DNA of 64,000 nucleotides. It comes from an uncultured Bacteroidales bacterium. GTDB lineage: Bacteria; Bacteroidota; Bacteroidia; Bacteroidales; F082. The number at the start of each line of letters is the position of its first letter. The first letter of the stretch is position 1. A program made the position numbers and the translations under genes. The stretch is taken from positions 186,001-250,000 of the forward strand of contig CAJOEZ010000009.1 of NCBI GenBank assembly GCA_905233685.1, in the 5' to 3' direction. This document shows, in pieces, positions 8,762 to 17,744 of the stretch. The notes beneath the pieces are model-generated. The model was not told where the DNA came from, did not search any database, and saw only the letters and a list, made by a program, of their open reading frames with translations.

Positions 8762-10501
8762 ATGAAAACGAAGAAGATAGAACTGCTTTCGCCCGCCAAG
8801 GACTGCGCGGTGGGCATAGCCGCCATCAACCATGGCGCGGATGCCGTCTACATCGGTGGTCCCGACTTTGGCGCACGCGAAAAGGCCTCCAACACGATTC
8901 AGGATATTGAAAAGCTGTGCCGCCACGCGGCCTTGTTTGATGCCAAAGTGTATGTCACGCTGAATACCTTGCTGTACGACAACGAGTTGGAACGTGCCCG
9001 AAAGATAGCCTACGACTGCTGGAATGCCGGTGTGGATGCCCTCATCGTGCAAGACATGAAACTCCTTGACCTTGATTTGCCGCCCATTCCGCTTCATGCC
9101 AGCACGCAATGCGACAACCTGACCGTAGAGAAGGTGCAATTGCTTGAAAAACTTGGTTTTAGTCAAGTCGTTTTAGGCCGTGAATTGAGTTTGAAACAGA
9201 TTCGGGAAATCCGCGAGAATACCACTGTGCCGTTGGAGTTTTTCGTGCATGGCGCGTTGTGCGTGAGCCATAGCGGGCGGTGCTATCTGAGCCAATACAT
9301 CGGCAACCGCAGCGCCAACCGAGGAGCCTGTGCCCAGCCCTGCCGTCTACCTTGGGACTTGCTCGACGCGAATGGGAAAATGCTCATCAAAAACCGGCAC
9401 CTGCTTTGCTTGAAAGACCTCAACAACAGCGCCCATTTGGAGGAACTCATCGATGCAGGCATCACGAGTTTCAAGATTGAAGGCCGCATGAAAGACGCTG
9501 ACTATGTGAAGAATGTGACCGCATTCTATCGGCAGAAATTGGATGAAATTTTCAATCGTCGTGCGGATTTGGCACAGGCTTCACGCGGCCATTGCCAATA
9601 CAATTTCGAAATCAATCCAGAGAAATCCTTCAACCGTGGTTTCACCGATTTTTTCATCAACGGGCGGCAAAAGGGCATTGATTCACCCTTCACGCCGAAA
9701 TCGATGGGCGAATACATCGGCGAGGTCGTATGGTGCAACCCGCTTCGCATGGAAATCAAGACGGACAAGGTGTTGCACAACGGCGACGGGCTTTGTTTTT
9801 TGAACCAGGACAATGAATTGGTGGGGCTGCGGGCGGATGTGGTTCGGGATTATACGGTTTCGTGCAATCGTCCGCACGGTGCTTATCGCGGCGCGAAAAT
9901 CTACCGCAATTACGATATTGAATGGCAGAAACAGGTGGACGCCTCAACCGGCAACCGCAAGATGGACATTGAATTGACCTTGACGGAAACCGATACAGGG
10001 TATGAATTGGCCGCAGCAACCATGTCATTGCGAGGCAGCAGGCCGTGGCAATCTATGGTTGCGTCTGTGAGCGAAAAAATTCCCGCCAACAACCCCGAAA
10101 AGGCCACCGAAAACATCCGCAAGAAGGCCCTCCAATGGGGCGACACGCCCTTCAACCCCGTGAATCTGGAATTGAAATTCGCCGAACCGCGCCTTATTCC
10201 CGCTTCCGTTATCGGGGAAATGAAACGCGATTTGGTGACAAAATTAACTGAGGAATTGATCGAAAATCACCGGGATAATCGTCTCTGTAAAGACGCGCGG
10301 CCGTGCGTCTCAACCAAGGTAGATCCCGACGAAATCCCCGACCGCCTGATGACCTGCCACCACTGCATCCGCTATGCTAACGGGATGTGCAGCAAGGAAA
10401 CGGGGCAAAAGGCCGAACCGCTGTTCATCCGCAATGGGGCGAACACATTCCGGCTGGAATTTGATTGCAGGAATTGTTTGATGTACGTCGTCAGCCAATA
10501 A
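8762..10501 (+). CDS. U32 family protein (RlhA/TrhP-like RNA hydroxylation factor)
   Basis: A 579-residue U32 protein. The family signature FFVHGALCVSHSGRCYLS (about residues 160-180) and CAQPC provide conserved cysteines. Characterised members hydroxylate RNA (RlhA at 23S rRNA C2501, TrhP at tRNA U34), so an RNA-modifying role is more likely than proteolysis even though the family is named peptidase. A second Cys cluster lies near the C terminus (TCHHCIRYANGMC and DCRNC). Just before it, a palindromic repeat (10291-10310) is read in frame as an insertion. The last 11 nt overlap the convergent regulator gene. Which RNA is modified cannot be told from sequence. Confidence 0.85.
   Translation: MKTKKIELLSPAKDCAVGIAAINHGADAVYIGGPDFGAREKASNTIQDIEKLCRHAALFDAKVYVTLNTLLYDNELERARKIAYDCWNAGVDALIVQDMKLLDLDLPPIPLHASTQCDNLTVEKVQLLEKLGFSQVVLGRELSLKQIREIRENTTVPLEFFVHGALCVSHSGRCYLSQYIGNRSANRGACAQPCRLPWDLLDANGKMLIKNRHLLCLKDLNNSAHLEELIDAGITSFKIEGRMKDADYVKNVTAFYRQKLDEIFNRRADLAQASRGHCQYNFEINPEKSFNRGFTDFFINGRQKGIDSPFTPKSMGEYIGEVVWCNPLRMEIKTDKVLHNGDGLCFLNQDNELVGLRADVVRDYTVSCNRPHGAYRGAKIYRNYDIEWQKQVDASTGNRKMDIELTLTETDTGYELAAATMSLRGSRPWQSMVASVSEKIPANNPEKATENIRKKALQWGDTPFNPVNLELKFAEPRLIPASVIGEMKRDLVTKLTEELIENHRDNRLCKDARPCVSTKVDPDEIPDRLMTCHHCIRYANGMCSKETGQKAEPLFIRNGANTFRLEFDCRNCLMYVVSQ
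10281..10311. repeat. Palindromic interspersed repeat inside the U32 coding sequence
   Basis: AGACGCGCGG at 10291-10300 and CCGTGCGTCT at 10301-10310 pair at 9 of 10 positions with no loop; GTCTCT precedes them. It encodes DARPCVST in the linker before the C-terminal Cys cluster. It resembles short GC-rich palindromes dispersed in many bacterial genomes, by memory only. Confidence 0.5.
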
Positions 10502-12158
10502 ACGGCCTCACAATCTCTGCAAGGTCCTCAACGCCCGTCTTTTTCTTGATGGCTAATCGCGCCTTGCTGACCGTGTTTTCGCGCAAGTCGAGGATGTAGG
10601 CAATTTCCTTCACGCGGAACGAGAAAAACGAAAGCAGGCAAATGGCGCGTTCCGTGTCGGTCAATTCGGGATGGGCGACTGAAAACTCACTTAAGGCATT
10701 GGGATACACTGCGTTGAACTCGGTGACGAGACGGTCGTAGAGATTGTCATTGCGCTCCTTGTAGACGGTCTGCATCCGCATCCTTAGAGCCTCGCTCGAA
10801 AGGCGTTCCTTGTCGTCGTAATTCTTTTGCAGTTGCTGTTTCTCCTGGCTCAGTCGAAGGTTTTTCACCTCGTTTTCTTTTTGATGGCGATAAAACAGCA
10901 AAACGACCACCAAAAACACGATAACGAGGGCGGCCATTAAGAGGTAAAGCCGCATCCGCTTCAACTGTTGCTCGCTTTGAAGTTGCTGGATTTCAATTTG
11001 TTTCTCGTATTCATCGTTCACCTCGGCGATGGCTTTCTGTTCCTGGCCTCTGTCACGGTCAAGGGTTTTTATATAAAGGTCGGCATAATGGGCCGCATTT
11101 TCATAATCACCCAAAATCTGATACGACCTTTGTAGGTGCAAATAGGCTCGGTCCAAGTTGTTATAAGGGTCATTCGGGTTATCTAACTCTATCACTTTCA
11201 GGGCATAATAAATGGTGGAATCATACCGCTGGAGCCAATAGTAACCGCTGGCCAAGCTTTCATAAACATCCGACACCCCATTTCCCAAAAGTGACAGGCT
11301 TTTCAGGTTTTCCGAGACGGACATCCTAAGCCATTGCTGCTTTTCTTCCTCTGATTTTTCAGGCTGATTATCAAATAGATACAAATAATTATAAGCGATG
11401 TTGTGATGGTATTCGGCACATTTGGCCGTGTCGTTAAGGGCTTCGGCAGCCAGCAAGCCGTTTTGATAGCAAAGGAGGCAACTGTCGTATTCCTGAAGGC
11501 CGAGATAGGTAAAGCCCAATTGATACGCCGTTTTGATTCTTGATTTATAGTCTTGATGCTCAGCATAATAATCATCGGCAAGCTTGAGGTGGTTGCAGGC
11601 GTCTCTCCAATAGCCGCACATGCCGTAAACCGTTCCCAACTGATTGTGAATGTCGTATTTGAGCCGGTCGATTATGGTTTGTTCATCGGTCGGGATAGGG
11701 GAAAAGCGTACCAAGCGTTCATCCACATGGCGGCATTCCTCAACGCTCTGCAAGGCATTCAGCATTTCTTCGAGCATGACATGTTTGCCCGAACCATCGG
11801 CCAAAGCCTTGCCTGCCAGCATCCAATAAACCTTGGCCTCGTAATACTTATCATCACTTCCAATAAACTGTTTTTCAATGATGTGCAACATAGAGTCGAC
11901 CGTTGCGTCATAATGGTCAAGCAATCGGCAGACCTTGATTTTCAGCAGAAAGTAATGCGCCTTCTCTTTCTCGGAAAGTGCGGCCACATTCAGTGTGTCA
12001 AGGATTCGGGCGGCGCTGTCGGAGTTGGTTGGGCTAAAGCACTCTATTTGATAGAGCAGGTCTTCTTGGGGTGGCGGTGACACATTGGATTGACGACAGG
12101 AGGAGAAGCCTGACAATAGCGCAAATAGAAAGCTCAATGTTTTGAAAATCGGTTTCAT
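10491..12158 (-). CDS. TPR-membrane-LuxR-type HTH transcriptional regulator
   Basis: A 555-residue protein with a lipoprotein-like N terminus (LLSGFSSC, Cys about 21), TPR-like helices to about residue 390, a membrane helix (LLMAALVIVFLVVVLLFY) near 410-425, a coiled coil rich in Q/K/E, and a C-terminal LuxR-type HTH (ELTDTERAICLLSFFSFRVK, then ENTVSKARLAIKKKTG). This architecture is common in Bacteroidetes and is presumed to sense envelope or extracellular signals and act at DNA near the membrane. Targets are unknown; the adjacent T9SS cargo genes on the same strand are candidates by position only. The start follows a -7 element by 4 nt. Confidence 0.85.
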   Translation of the reverse strand: MKPIFKTLSFLFALLSGFSSCRQSNVSPPPQEDLLYQIECFSPTNSDSAARILDTLNVAALSEKEKAHYFLLKIKVCRLLDHYDATVDSMLHIIEKQFIGSDDKYYEAKVYWMLAGKALADGSGKHVMLEEMLNALQSVEECRHVDERLVRFSPIPTDEQTIIDRLKYDIHNQLGTVYGMCGYWRDACNHLKLADDYYAEHQDYKSRIKTAYQLGFTYLGLQEYDSCLLCYQNGLLAAEALNDTAKCAEYHHNIAYNYLYLFDNQPEKSEEEKQQWLRMSVSENLKSLSLLGNGVSDVYESLASGYYWLQRYDSTIYYALKVIELDNPNDPYNNLDRAYLHLQRSYQILGDYENAAHYADLYIKTLDRDRGQEQKAIAEVNDEYEKQIEIQQLQSEQQLKRMRLYLLMAALVIVFLVVVLLFYRHQKENEVKNLRLSQEKQQLQKNYDDKERLSSEALRMRMQTVYKERNDNLYDRLVTEFNAVYPNALSEFSVAHPELTDTERAICLLSFFSFRVKEIAYILDLRENTVSKARLAIKKKTGVEDLAEIVRPFIG

Positions 12159-12162
12159 GGCG

Positions 12163-12170
12163 CAAATATA
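12163..12170 (-). promoter_or_regulatory. -7 element (TATATTTG on minus strand) for the TPR/LuxR regulator
   Basis: The plus strand reads CAAATATA. Only 4 nt separate it from the start codon, so the transcript would be nearly leaderless. Confidence 0.55.
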
Positions 12171-12182
12171 AGGAAATAATCC

Positions 12183-13811
12183 TTATTCCTTAATCCACTT
12201 CCCAGTTTCCACTACTCTCCCATTCGTCATCACCTTCCAAACATAAACTCCCGCATCCCAGTCCGTTGCATCAATCGCCGTTACGTTCTCCGTGAGGGCT
12301 TGGCTGTGGATGAGTCTTCCGTGGATGTCGTACACTTCCACGCGAGCATTCTGCAAGGCCGTGCAGATATTAAGCACATCCTTCCCAGGATTGGGATAGG
12401 CGATGGCCACCTTCAGGCCGTTGTCATGGGCTTCCTTGATACCCACAAAAGCCTCGGTAGGGTATTTAACCACACTAACACAGCCTTGGTTCCATGCGTA
12501 CAGTTTCCTTTCCCACGTGGTAAGCAACAATCCGCCATCATTTAATGCTTTAATACCTTTCGCCCTACTAAAAACTCCATCATCATTTGAACCATAGAAC
12601 AATGTCTTGATAGTATCAAATTCAGGAGTCAAATGTTCCAATACAATCCAAGAATCATTGGATAAACCAAGGCCATTGTTTAATGTGTAAGCATAACAAA
12701 TAGTGCCATCATCCCAAAGTGCGACACCAGTACTTTGTGTTGGCGAGTCATAATCTGTTGTCTTCCTTTCTGCATAACGCTTTATTGGTACACTGTTGCC
12801 AGAAGCGTTGACATCGTCATTATATTCATATAAAACACTACAATAATGGTCGTCCTTCTCACTAATCACACTGGTTAGGTATGTTGTGCCATGAGGGCTG
12901 CGCTTGACATTCATGTTTTGAAAATAAACGTTGTCAAAAGGATGCAGCGCATTGGAATGCCGGAAAGCACGAGACCGTACAATGTTGAAGTCATAATCTA
13001 AATAGACAAGGTTTTTCCCGTCCTCAGCCACGACATCGCGCACGAATCCATAATAAATGTAAAGGCTGTCGGCTATAACAATATGGTGGTTTCGGTAATC
13101 GAGGGTCGGGTCCTCGCCCCAGCGATACTCTCCGCAATATCGTGCCTCATTGATAATCCGCCCTTCAAAGTCCATCCTGAAGAACACCGTGCTGTCATAG
13201 CCGCGTGGATCTGGATAATCGAAGCTGGTGGTTTTGCAATAAGCGCCCACTATGGTACCGTCGCCGTCTACAAATGCAGTGGACAAGCTTATTTGTCCGC
13301 AATTCCAAGGTCTTCCTTGATATTCAAAGGTGTCAATAGGGATTTCCAGTTCATGGCTTTCCGCGATGCTCAGGTCATCGTTGAGCTTGTAAAGGCCGAG
13401 GATGCAATAATCGATAGGTGGGTTAAAGTTTTGAAAATAGTTAGGCGAACAGATGTCGTGATCGGGGCTGTAGTTCATCAAGATGAAAGATTCTCCCGAC
13501 TCGTTTTCAAGAACAAATGGATGGCTGCCAAAAAAGCCTTCCTTAAAATACTCGGAATAGGCTATTTCCGTCCCCTCCGAATCCAATACCATCAGGGCGG
13601 GAATGGGATACACGTAGAGGCCACAATCATTTACATGGTTGTTGGTGCATGATACCAAAATCCTTCCGTCTGACAATTCGAATGGCTCAAGAAAATAGGG
13701 CGCATCAAGAGAATAATCAAATTCTTGGGAATACACCCACTCCTGCCCGAAGGCCTTGACCCCAACCATCATCAGCAGCGCAAGCAGAGCGTAAATTCTT
13801 GTTGTTTTCAT
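12183..13811 (-). CDS. T9SS type A sorting-domain protein, unknown function
   Basis: 542 residues. A signal peptide ends near KAFGQ, followed by about 430 residues of beta-rich sequence that I cannot assign, then a type A T9SS sorting domain (AYPNPGKDVLNI, AGVYVWKV). It is presumably exported and anchored or released at the cell surface. The start lies 4 nt after the stop of the upstream gene (13816), so the two form an operon. The last 85 residues are almost identical to those of that neighbour, and the similarity extends to the DNA. Confidence 0.8.
   Translation of the reverse strand: MKTTRIYALLALLMMVGVKAFGQEWVYSQEFDYSLDAPYFLEPFELSDGRILVSCTNNHVNDCGLYVYPIPALMVLDSEGTEIAYSEYFKEGFFGSHPFVLENESGESFILMNYSPDHDICSPNYFQNFNPPIDYCILGLYKLNDDLSIAESHELEIPIDTFEYQGRPWNCGQISLSTAFVDGDGTIVGAYCKTTSFDYPDPRGYDSTVFFRMDFEGRIINEARYCGEYRWGEDPTLDYRNHHIVIADSLYIYYGFVRDVVAEDGKNLVYLDYDFNIVRSRAFRHSNALHPFDNVYFQNMNVKRSPHGTTYLTSVISEKDDHYCSVLYEYNDDVNASGNSVPIKRYAERKTTDYDSPTQSTGVALWDDGTICYAYTLNNGLGLSNDSWIVLEHLTPEFDTIKTLFYGSNDDGVFSRAKGIKALNDGGLLLTTWERKLYAWNQGCVSVVKYPTEAFVGIKEAHDNGLKVAIAYPNPGKDVLNICTALQNARVEVYDIHGRLIHSQALTENVTAIDATDWDAGVYVWKVMTNGRVVETGKWIKE
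12190..12440. repeat. Sorting-domain direct repeat, copy 1
   Basis: About 250 bp encoding the C-terminal sorting domain, closely matching 13824-14075. Identical stretches cover the codons for ALQNARVEVYD and SQALTENVTAIDATDW. Confidence 0.75.
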
Positions 13812-13815
13812 AGCA

Positions 13816-15690
13816 TTATTGTTTTATCCATTTTCCAATTTCTACTTCCTTGCCGTTTGAAATCACTTTCCAAACATAAACTCCCTTAGCCCAGTCCGTT
13901 GCATCAATCGCCGTCACATTCTCCGTGAGGGCTTGGCTGTGGATAAATCTTCCGTGGGTGTCATACACTTCCACGCGGGCGTTCTGCAAGGCCGTGCGGA
14001 TGTTGAGCGTGTTGCCGCCCGGATTGGGATAGGCAAAGGCCAGCTTCAGGCTGTTGTCATGGGCTTCTTCGATTTGGTCGTATGGCAAAACATGGATGAC
14101 AGTGCTCACGCGACCTGCAAAAATTTGCTGTCCTTGTTGGTTCTGCCGATAGATGTCGCACGATAAACGATAATTCTCTCCCGTAGCATAACTATGCTGC
14201 ATCACGGGGCCTGTCGCCGTGGCTGTTTGGCCGTCGCCGAAGTCCCAATGGGCCTCGATGAGGTCATAATTGGTCAGTAACCTGAAATGCAACGATTCAT
14301 TAACGGCGGCCTCGAATCCTTCGGGGTGCTCCAATTCGGGTTCGTTGTTCACCGACAACTCCGATGTCCATGTCATGGCACCAGCGGAATAGGCGTAGGC
14401 TTCGGCGTGTCCGTAGCCATAAACATACGCAGAAAAGCCGCCTGAACTATTCGACAAACGATAGGTCCCATCCTCAATCTCCATCCTCGCATAAGAATAT
14501 ACGGGATTGCCTGGCACCACATTGAATTGCGAGGCGATATTGACTGTGTCTAACATCATGCCCACCAATTTGTCGGTTTCGGCGACGATGTTGATGAAAT
14601 GACGGCGTACATAAACCGTGCGAAAGGTGGCGAAAACGGCACTTTCGACTTGTTGTTCCACAGGGTTGATGATGACCATGTCAGGGTCGCCAAAATAATT
14701 CTCGTATTGGCTTCCCGTAGCATACATGCCTACTATCGCGGGTTCCGAAGTTTCAAGAAACGAGGCTGGATCATCCGCAGTGATTTCAAAATCAAGGCAT
14801 TGGCTTGCACCTATGGTGGCCAAAAGAATGCCGTCTTTCCTAATCTCACAGTTGTCTTTCAAGGCCGTCACGCGAATCATATCAGCATTTCGATGCAGTG
14901 TCTGTGTCAACACGAAACGCCGACCCAAGGTGGATATGGGCATCATTTGCTCTTCGGCATGATCGGAACATGTTACGGTATCATTGGGAACATAAACATC
15001 CCTGCCAGCCGCGATGACAGCAAAACTTTGTTTTTGGTTTCGAGCCGTCACCCGACTTCCGTTGAAGTTTTGGTAATGAACCGATTGCAATTGGTAGACC
15101 TGCCCTGCCTGCAGAGTCACGGAAAACGGCACATTGGCCCAATGCCCGTTCCATGTGTCACAAGTCAACAGGAAATCTATGGTGGTGTTGTCCTCCACCG
15201 CAATGACCGAAAGCACCGACCGCATCGTTTCATAATCGCCAACAGAATTGTAAGTCTGCACTAAATAATCACTCCCCAGCGAAGGCGTTGGCAAAGCGCA
15301 AGAAACATCAAAGGTGGCCCTTCTGTAATTTCCTACAAACACCGAAACAGAGTCCGTGGTCAAGATATGAAGCGCGGTTTCAAGGACGCAATCCGAGGTG
15401 TCCTGCACGTAGGCCTGTTCCTCGGGAATATCAAGAACGGTAGCCACTCCCGCCTCGACCTCAAACGACACTGTCCAACCAGTGTGCGGGTTGGATATAG
15501 TTCCCGAGCAAGGTCTTTCGCCCACGATCTTAACAATCGGCGCTAAGGCATACATATTGCCTGAAGCAGGAGTGTATTTGGCATTGGGCAATATTGTCAT
15601 CCAGAAATCTGTGCCTACGGTGCTTTGAGCGAAAATTTGTGAGGCTCCTATCAAAAGAAGCAACATAAATAAGAATCTGTTTTTCATCAT
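13816..15690 (-). CDS. T9SS sorting-domain protein with IgGFc-binding-like and PKD domains
   Basis: I choose the ATG at 15690 (MMKNRFLFMLLLLIG), giving 624 residues with a normal signal peptide ending at FAQ; the open frame reaches 15741, but that extension would block the signal. The N-terminal half (GTDFWMTILPN onward) resembles the IgGFc-binding N-terminal region of Bacteroidetes surface proteins. A PKD domain follows (HWDFGDGQTATATG, about residues 460-540), then a type A T9SS sorting domain. It is probably a surface adhesin. It is first in a two-gene operon with 12183-13811, behind a -7 element at 15717-15724. Confidence 0.8.
   Translation of the reverse strand: MMKNRFLFMLLLLIGASQIFAQSTVGTDFWMTILPNAKYTPASGNMYALAPIVKIVGERPCSGTISNPHTGWTVSFEVEAGVATVLDIPEEQAYVQDTSDCVLETALHILTTDSVSVFVGNYRRATFDVSCALPTPSLGSDYLVQTYNSVGDYETMRSVLSVIAVEDNTTIDFLLTCDTWNGHWANVPFSVTLQAGQVYQLQSVHYQNFNGSRVTARNQKQSFAVIAAGRDVYVPNDTVTCSDHAEEQMMPISTLGRRFVLTQTLHRNADMIRVTALKDNCEIRKDGILLATIGASQCLDFEITADDPASFLETSEPAIVGMYATGSQYENYFGDPDMVIINPVEQQVESAVFATFRTVYVRRHFINIVAETDKLVGMMLDTVNIASQFNVVPGNPVYSYARMEIEDGTYRLSNSSGGFSAYVYGYGHAEAYAYSAGAMTWTSELSVNNEPELEHPEGFEAAVNESLHFRLLTNYDLIEAHWDFGDGQTATATGPVMQHSYATGENYRLSCDIYRQNQQGQQIFAGRVSTVIHVLPYDQIEEAHDNSLKLAFAYPNPGGNTLNIRTALQNARVEVYDTHGRFIHSQALTENVTAIDATDWAKGVYVWKVISNGKEVEIGKWIKQ
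13824..14075. repeat. Sorting-domain direct repeat, copy 2
   Basis: Partner of 12190-12440, in the 3' end of the upstream gene and in the same orientation. Confidence 0.75.
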
Positions 15691-15716
15691 TTTTTGTGTT
15701 TTGGATTTTCGACACA

Positions 15717-15724
15717 CAAAATTA
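15717..15724 (-). promoter_or_regulatory. -7 element (TAATTTTG on minus strand) for the T9SS cargo operon
   Basis: The plus strand reads CAAAATTA, 26 nt upstream of the ATG at 15690. Confidence 0.55.
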
Positions 15725-15894
15725 TAACAAAAAACCACCAAAATTTCAATATTCTGGCCAAATCCATATTTTTGTTTTTAACTTATATTGAAAATCAATG
15801 GATTACAAAATTTGAATCCATATTTTTGTTTGGACTAAACGCCCAAATAACGATAGATTTTTCCTCCAAAACAATCCAAACAGGCACAAATCCG

Positions 15895-15925
15895 TTGGAT
15901 AGGTTGGAGAAATCTTCTATTTTTG
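15895..15925 (+). promoter_or_regulatory. Promoter of the ABC exporter: -33 TTGG, -7 TATTTTTG
   Basis: TTGG at 15895-15898 and TATTTTTG at 15918-15925 are separated by 19 nt, the expected Bacteroidetes spacing. The ATG is at 15954. Confidence 0.65.
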
Positions 15926-15953
15926 CATCTTTAAAATAAAACAGAACCTGTCT

Positions 15954-17744
15954 ATGAACCTCTTCCAACTCTTCAAAAACGTCAGCCCGTTCGTTAAGCC
16001 TTACAAATGGCTGGTTTTCATTACTTTAATACTGACCTTAATCGGGTCACTGATGGCGCAGGTCAATGCCATCGTGCTCGACTGGACCGTCGACCAGGTG
16101 AACGGCCTCGTCACCGCTGGCGAACAATGGGGCCCAGCCGCAGCGCATATCGTCATCTTGATTTCGGTAGTGCTTTTAGGCAAGGAAATCATCTCGGCTT
16201 TGGTCACTTTCGCCCAGAACTACTATGGCGAGCGGATGCGTATTTTCGTCAGCCGCGACCTTGCCCAAAGCGTCATCGAAAAGGTGCTGACCTTCAAGAT
16301 GGCCTTTTTCAACTCGGGCGACAACGCCACGGGCAAACTTCAGGCTCGTATTGACCAGGGAGTCAGTTCGTTATCGCGCACGGTGCAAAACTTCTTCATC
16401 GACCTATTGCCTCTGTTTACGAGCGCCATTTTGGCCTTGATTCTGATGTTTGCCGCCAATGTCTATGTCGGTTTGGTGGCCTTGGGCATCGTCCCGATTT
16501 ACTTTTGGATTACCTACCGTCAGGCGCGGAGGCTGAAAGGCTGGCGGCGCGAAATGCGTAACCACTTGGAAACCAAGAGTCAAGGCATCAAAAACATCAT
16601 CGACTCCATCAACGTCATCAAGAGCTTCAACCGCGAGCAAATCGAAGGGCAAAAGCAACTTGATATTCAGAACCAAGTGACTGAAAACCAGATGAAAACG
16701 CGCAAGGTGGCGTTCTATTACAACGGCATCAAGAGTTTCGTGAAGCAAGTCGGTACGGTGTTGGTCATCATCCTGACGGCCTACCTTGTATTAATAGGCT
16801 ACCCAGGCATGACCATCGGCAAAATCATGTACCACGTCATGCTGTTCAGCAATGTCATCGCGCCCATCACGCAGTTGCAGCGCATCTTCGATGACGTGAA
16901 CGACGCGCTCATCTACGCCGAAGGCTTTTTCAGCATTTTGGACTCGGAAAAAGACATCGAGCCCTCGGGCAATTACCGCCCCGAAAAGATTCACGGCAAG
17001 TTTGAACTCAAACATGTGGACTTCACCTATCCTAATGGAAATCAAGCCCTTTTCGATGTAAACATGACCATCGAGCCGAACAAAATCACGGCCTTGGTGG
17101 GACTTTCGGGCGCGGGCAAGAGCACCATAGTGAACCTCTTGGACAAGTTCTACGAGCCGCAAGTCGGCACCATCACTTTGGACGGCATCGACCTGCGCGA
17201 GTACGACACGCAATACCTGCGCGAAAACATCGGCCTCGTGCTGCAAAAGAACCACATTTTTGACGGCACGATTGAGGAAAACATCCTTTACGGCAACCCG
17301 AATGCCACGCACGAGGAAGTGGTGGAAGCCGCCAAAAAATCGTACATCTACGACCAAATCATGGAGCTGCCAAAGCAGTTCGAGAACAAGGCCTCCGACC
17401 TCTCGGGTGGACAGCAGCAGCGCATCGCCATTGCACGAATGTTCCTCAAAAACCCGCCTATCATCTTCCTTGACGAGCCCACCGCCAGTCTCGATGCCAT
17501 CGCCACCGAGCAAATCAAGAACAGCCTCGACGCCATCAAGAAAGACCGCACTGTCATCATCATCTCGCACAGCATTTCACAAATCATTGACAGTGAGATG
17601 GTTTACGCACTCAAGACGGGTCACGTGGAAGAATCGGGCCATCCCGATGAAATTTACAAGAAAGGCGGAATCTACAAGGACATCATCGACGCCTCAGCAC
17701 GAAGCTTGAATATTGAGAAGATTGCGAAAACCGTTACATCCTAA
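15954..17744 (+). CDS. ABC exporter, fused permease and ATPase (MsbA-like)
   Basis: A 596-residue half-transporter: a six-helix membrane domain (about residues 15-320) followed by an ATPase domain with Walker [10 protein letters not shown] (about 382), signature [15 protein letters not shown] (about 482), Walker [11 protein letters not shown] (about 502) and a switch His (IISHS). It belongs to the ABCB/MsbA group, which as a homodimer flips lipids or exports drugs or peptides. An LptD-like gene lies 4 kb away, but nothing directly links this exporter to lipid A. It overlaps the convergent carboxylase gene by 11 nt. The substrate is not predictable from sequence. Confidence 0.85.
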   Translation: MNLFQLFKNVSPFVKPYKWLVFITLILTLIGSLMAQVNAIVLDWTVDQVNGLVTAGEQWGPAAAHIVILISVVLLGKEIISALVTFAQNYYGERMRIFVSRDLAQSVIEKVLTFKMAFFNSGDNATGKLQARIDQGVSSLSRTVQNFFIDLLPLFTSAILALILMFAANVYVGLVALGIVPIYFWITYRQARRLKGWRREMRNHLETKSQGIKNIIDSINVIKSFNREQIEGQKQLDIQNQVTENQMKTRKVAFYYNGIKSFVKQVGTVLVIILTAYLVLIGYPGMTIGKIMYHVMLFSNVIAPITQLQRIFDDVNDALIYAEGFFSILDSEKDIEPSGNYRPEKIHGKFELKHVDFTYPNGNQALFDVNMTIEPNKITALVGLSGAGKSTIVNLLDKFYEPQVGTITLDGIDLREYDTQYLRENIGLVLQKNHIFDGTIEENILYGNPNATHEEVVEAAKKSYIYDQIMELPKQFENKASDLSGGQQQRIAIARMFLKNPPIIFLDEPTASLDAIATEQIKNSLDAIKKDRTVIIISHSISQIIDSEMVYALKTGHVEESGHPDEIYKKGGIYKDIIDASARSLNIEKIAKTVTS

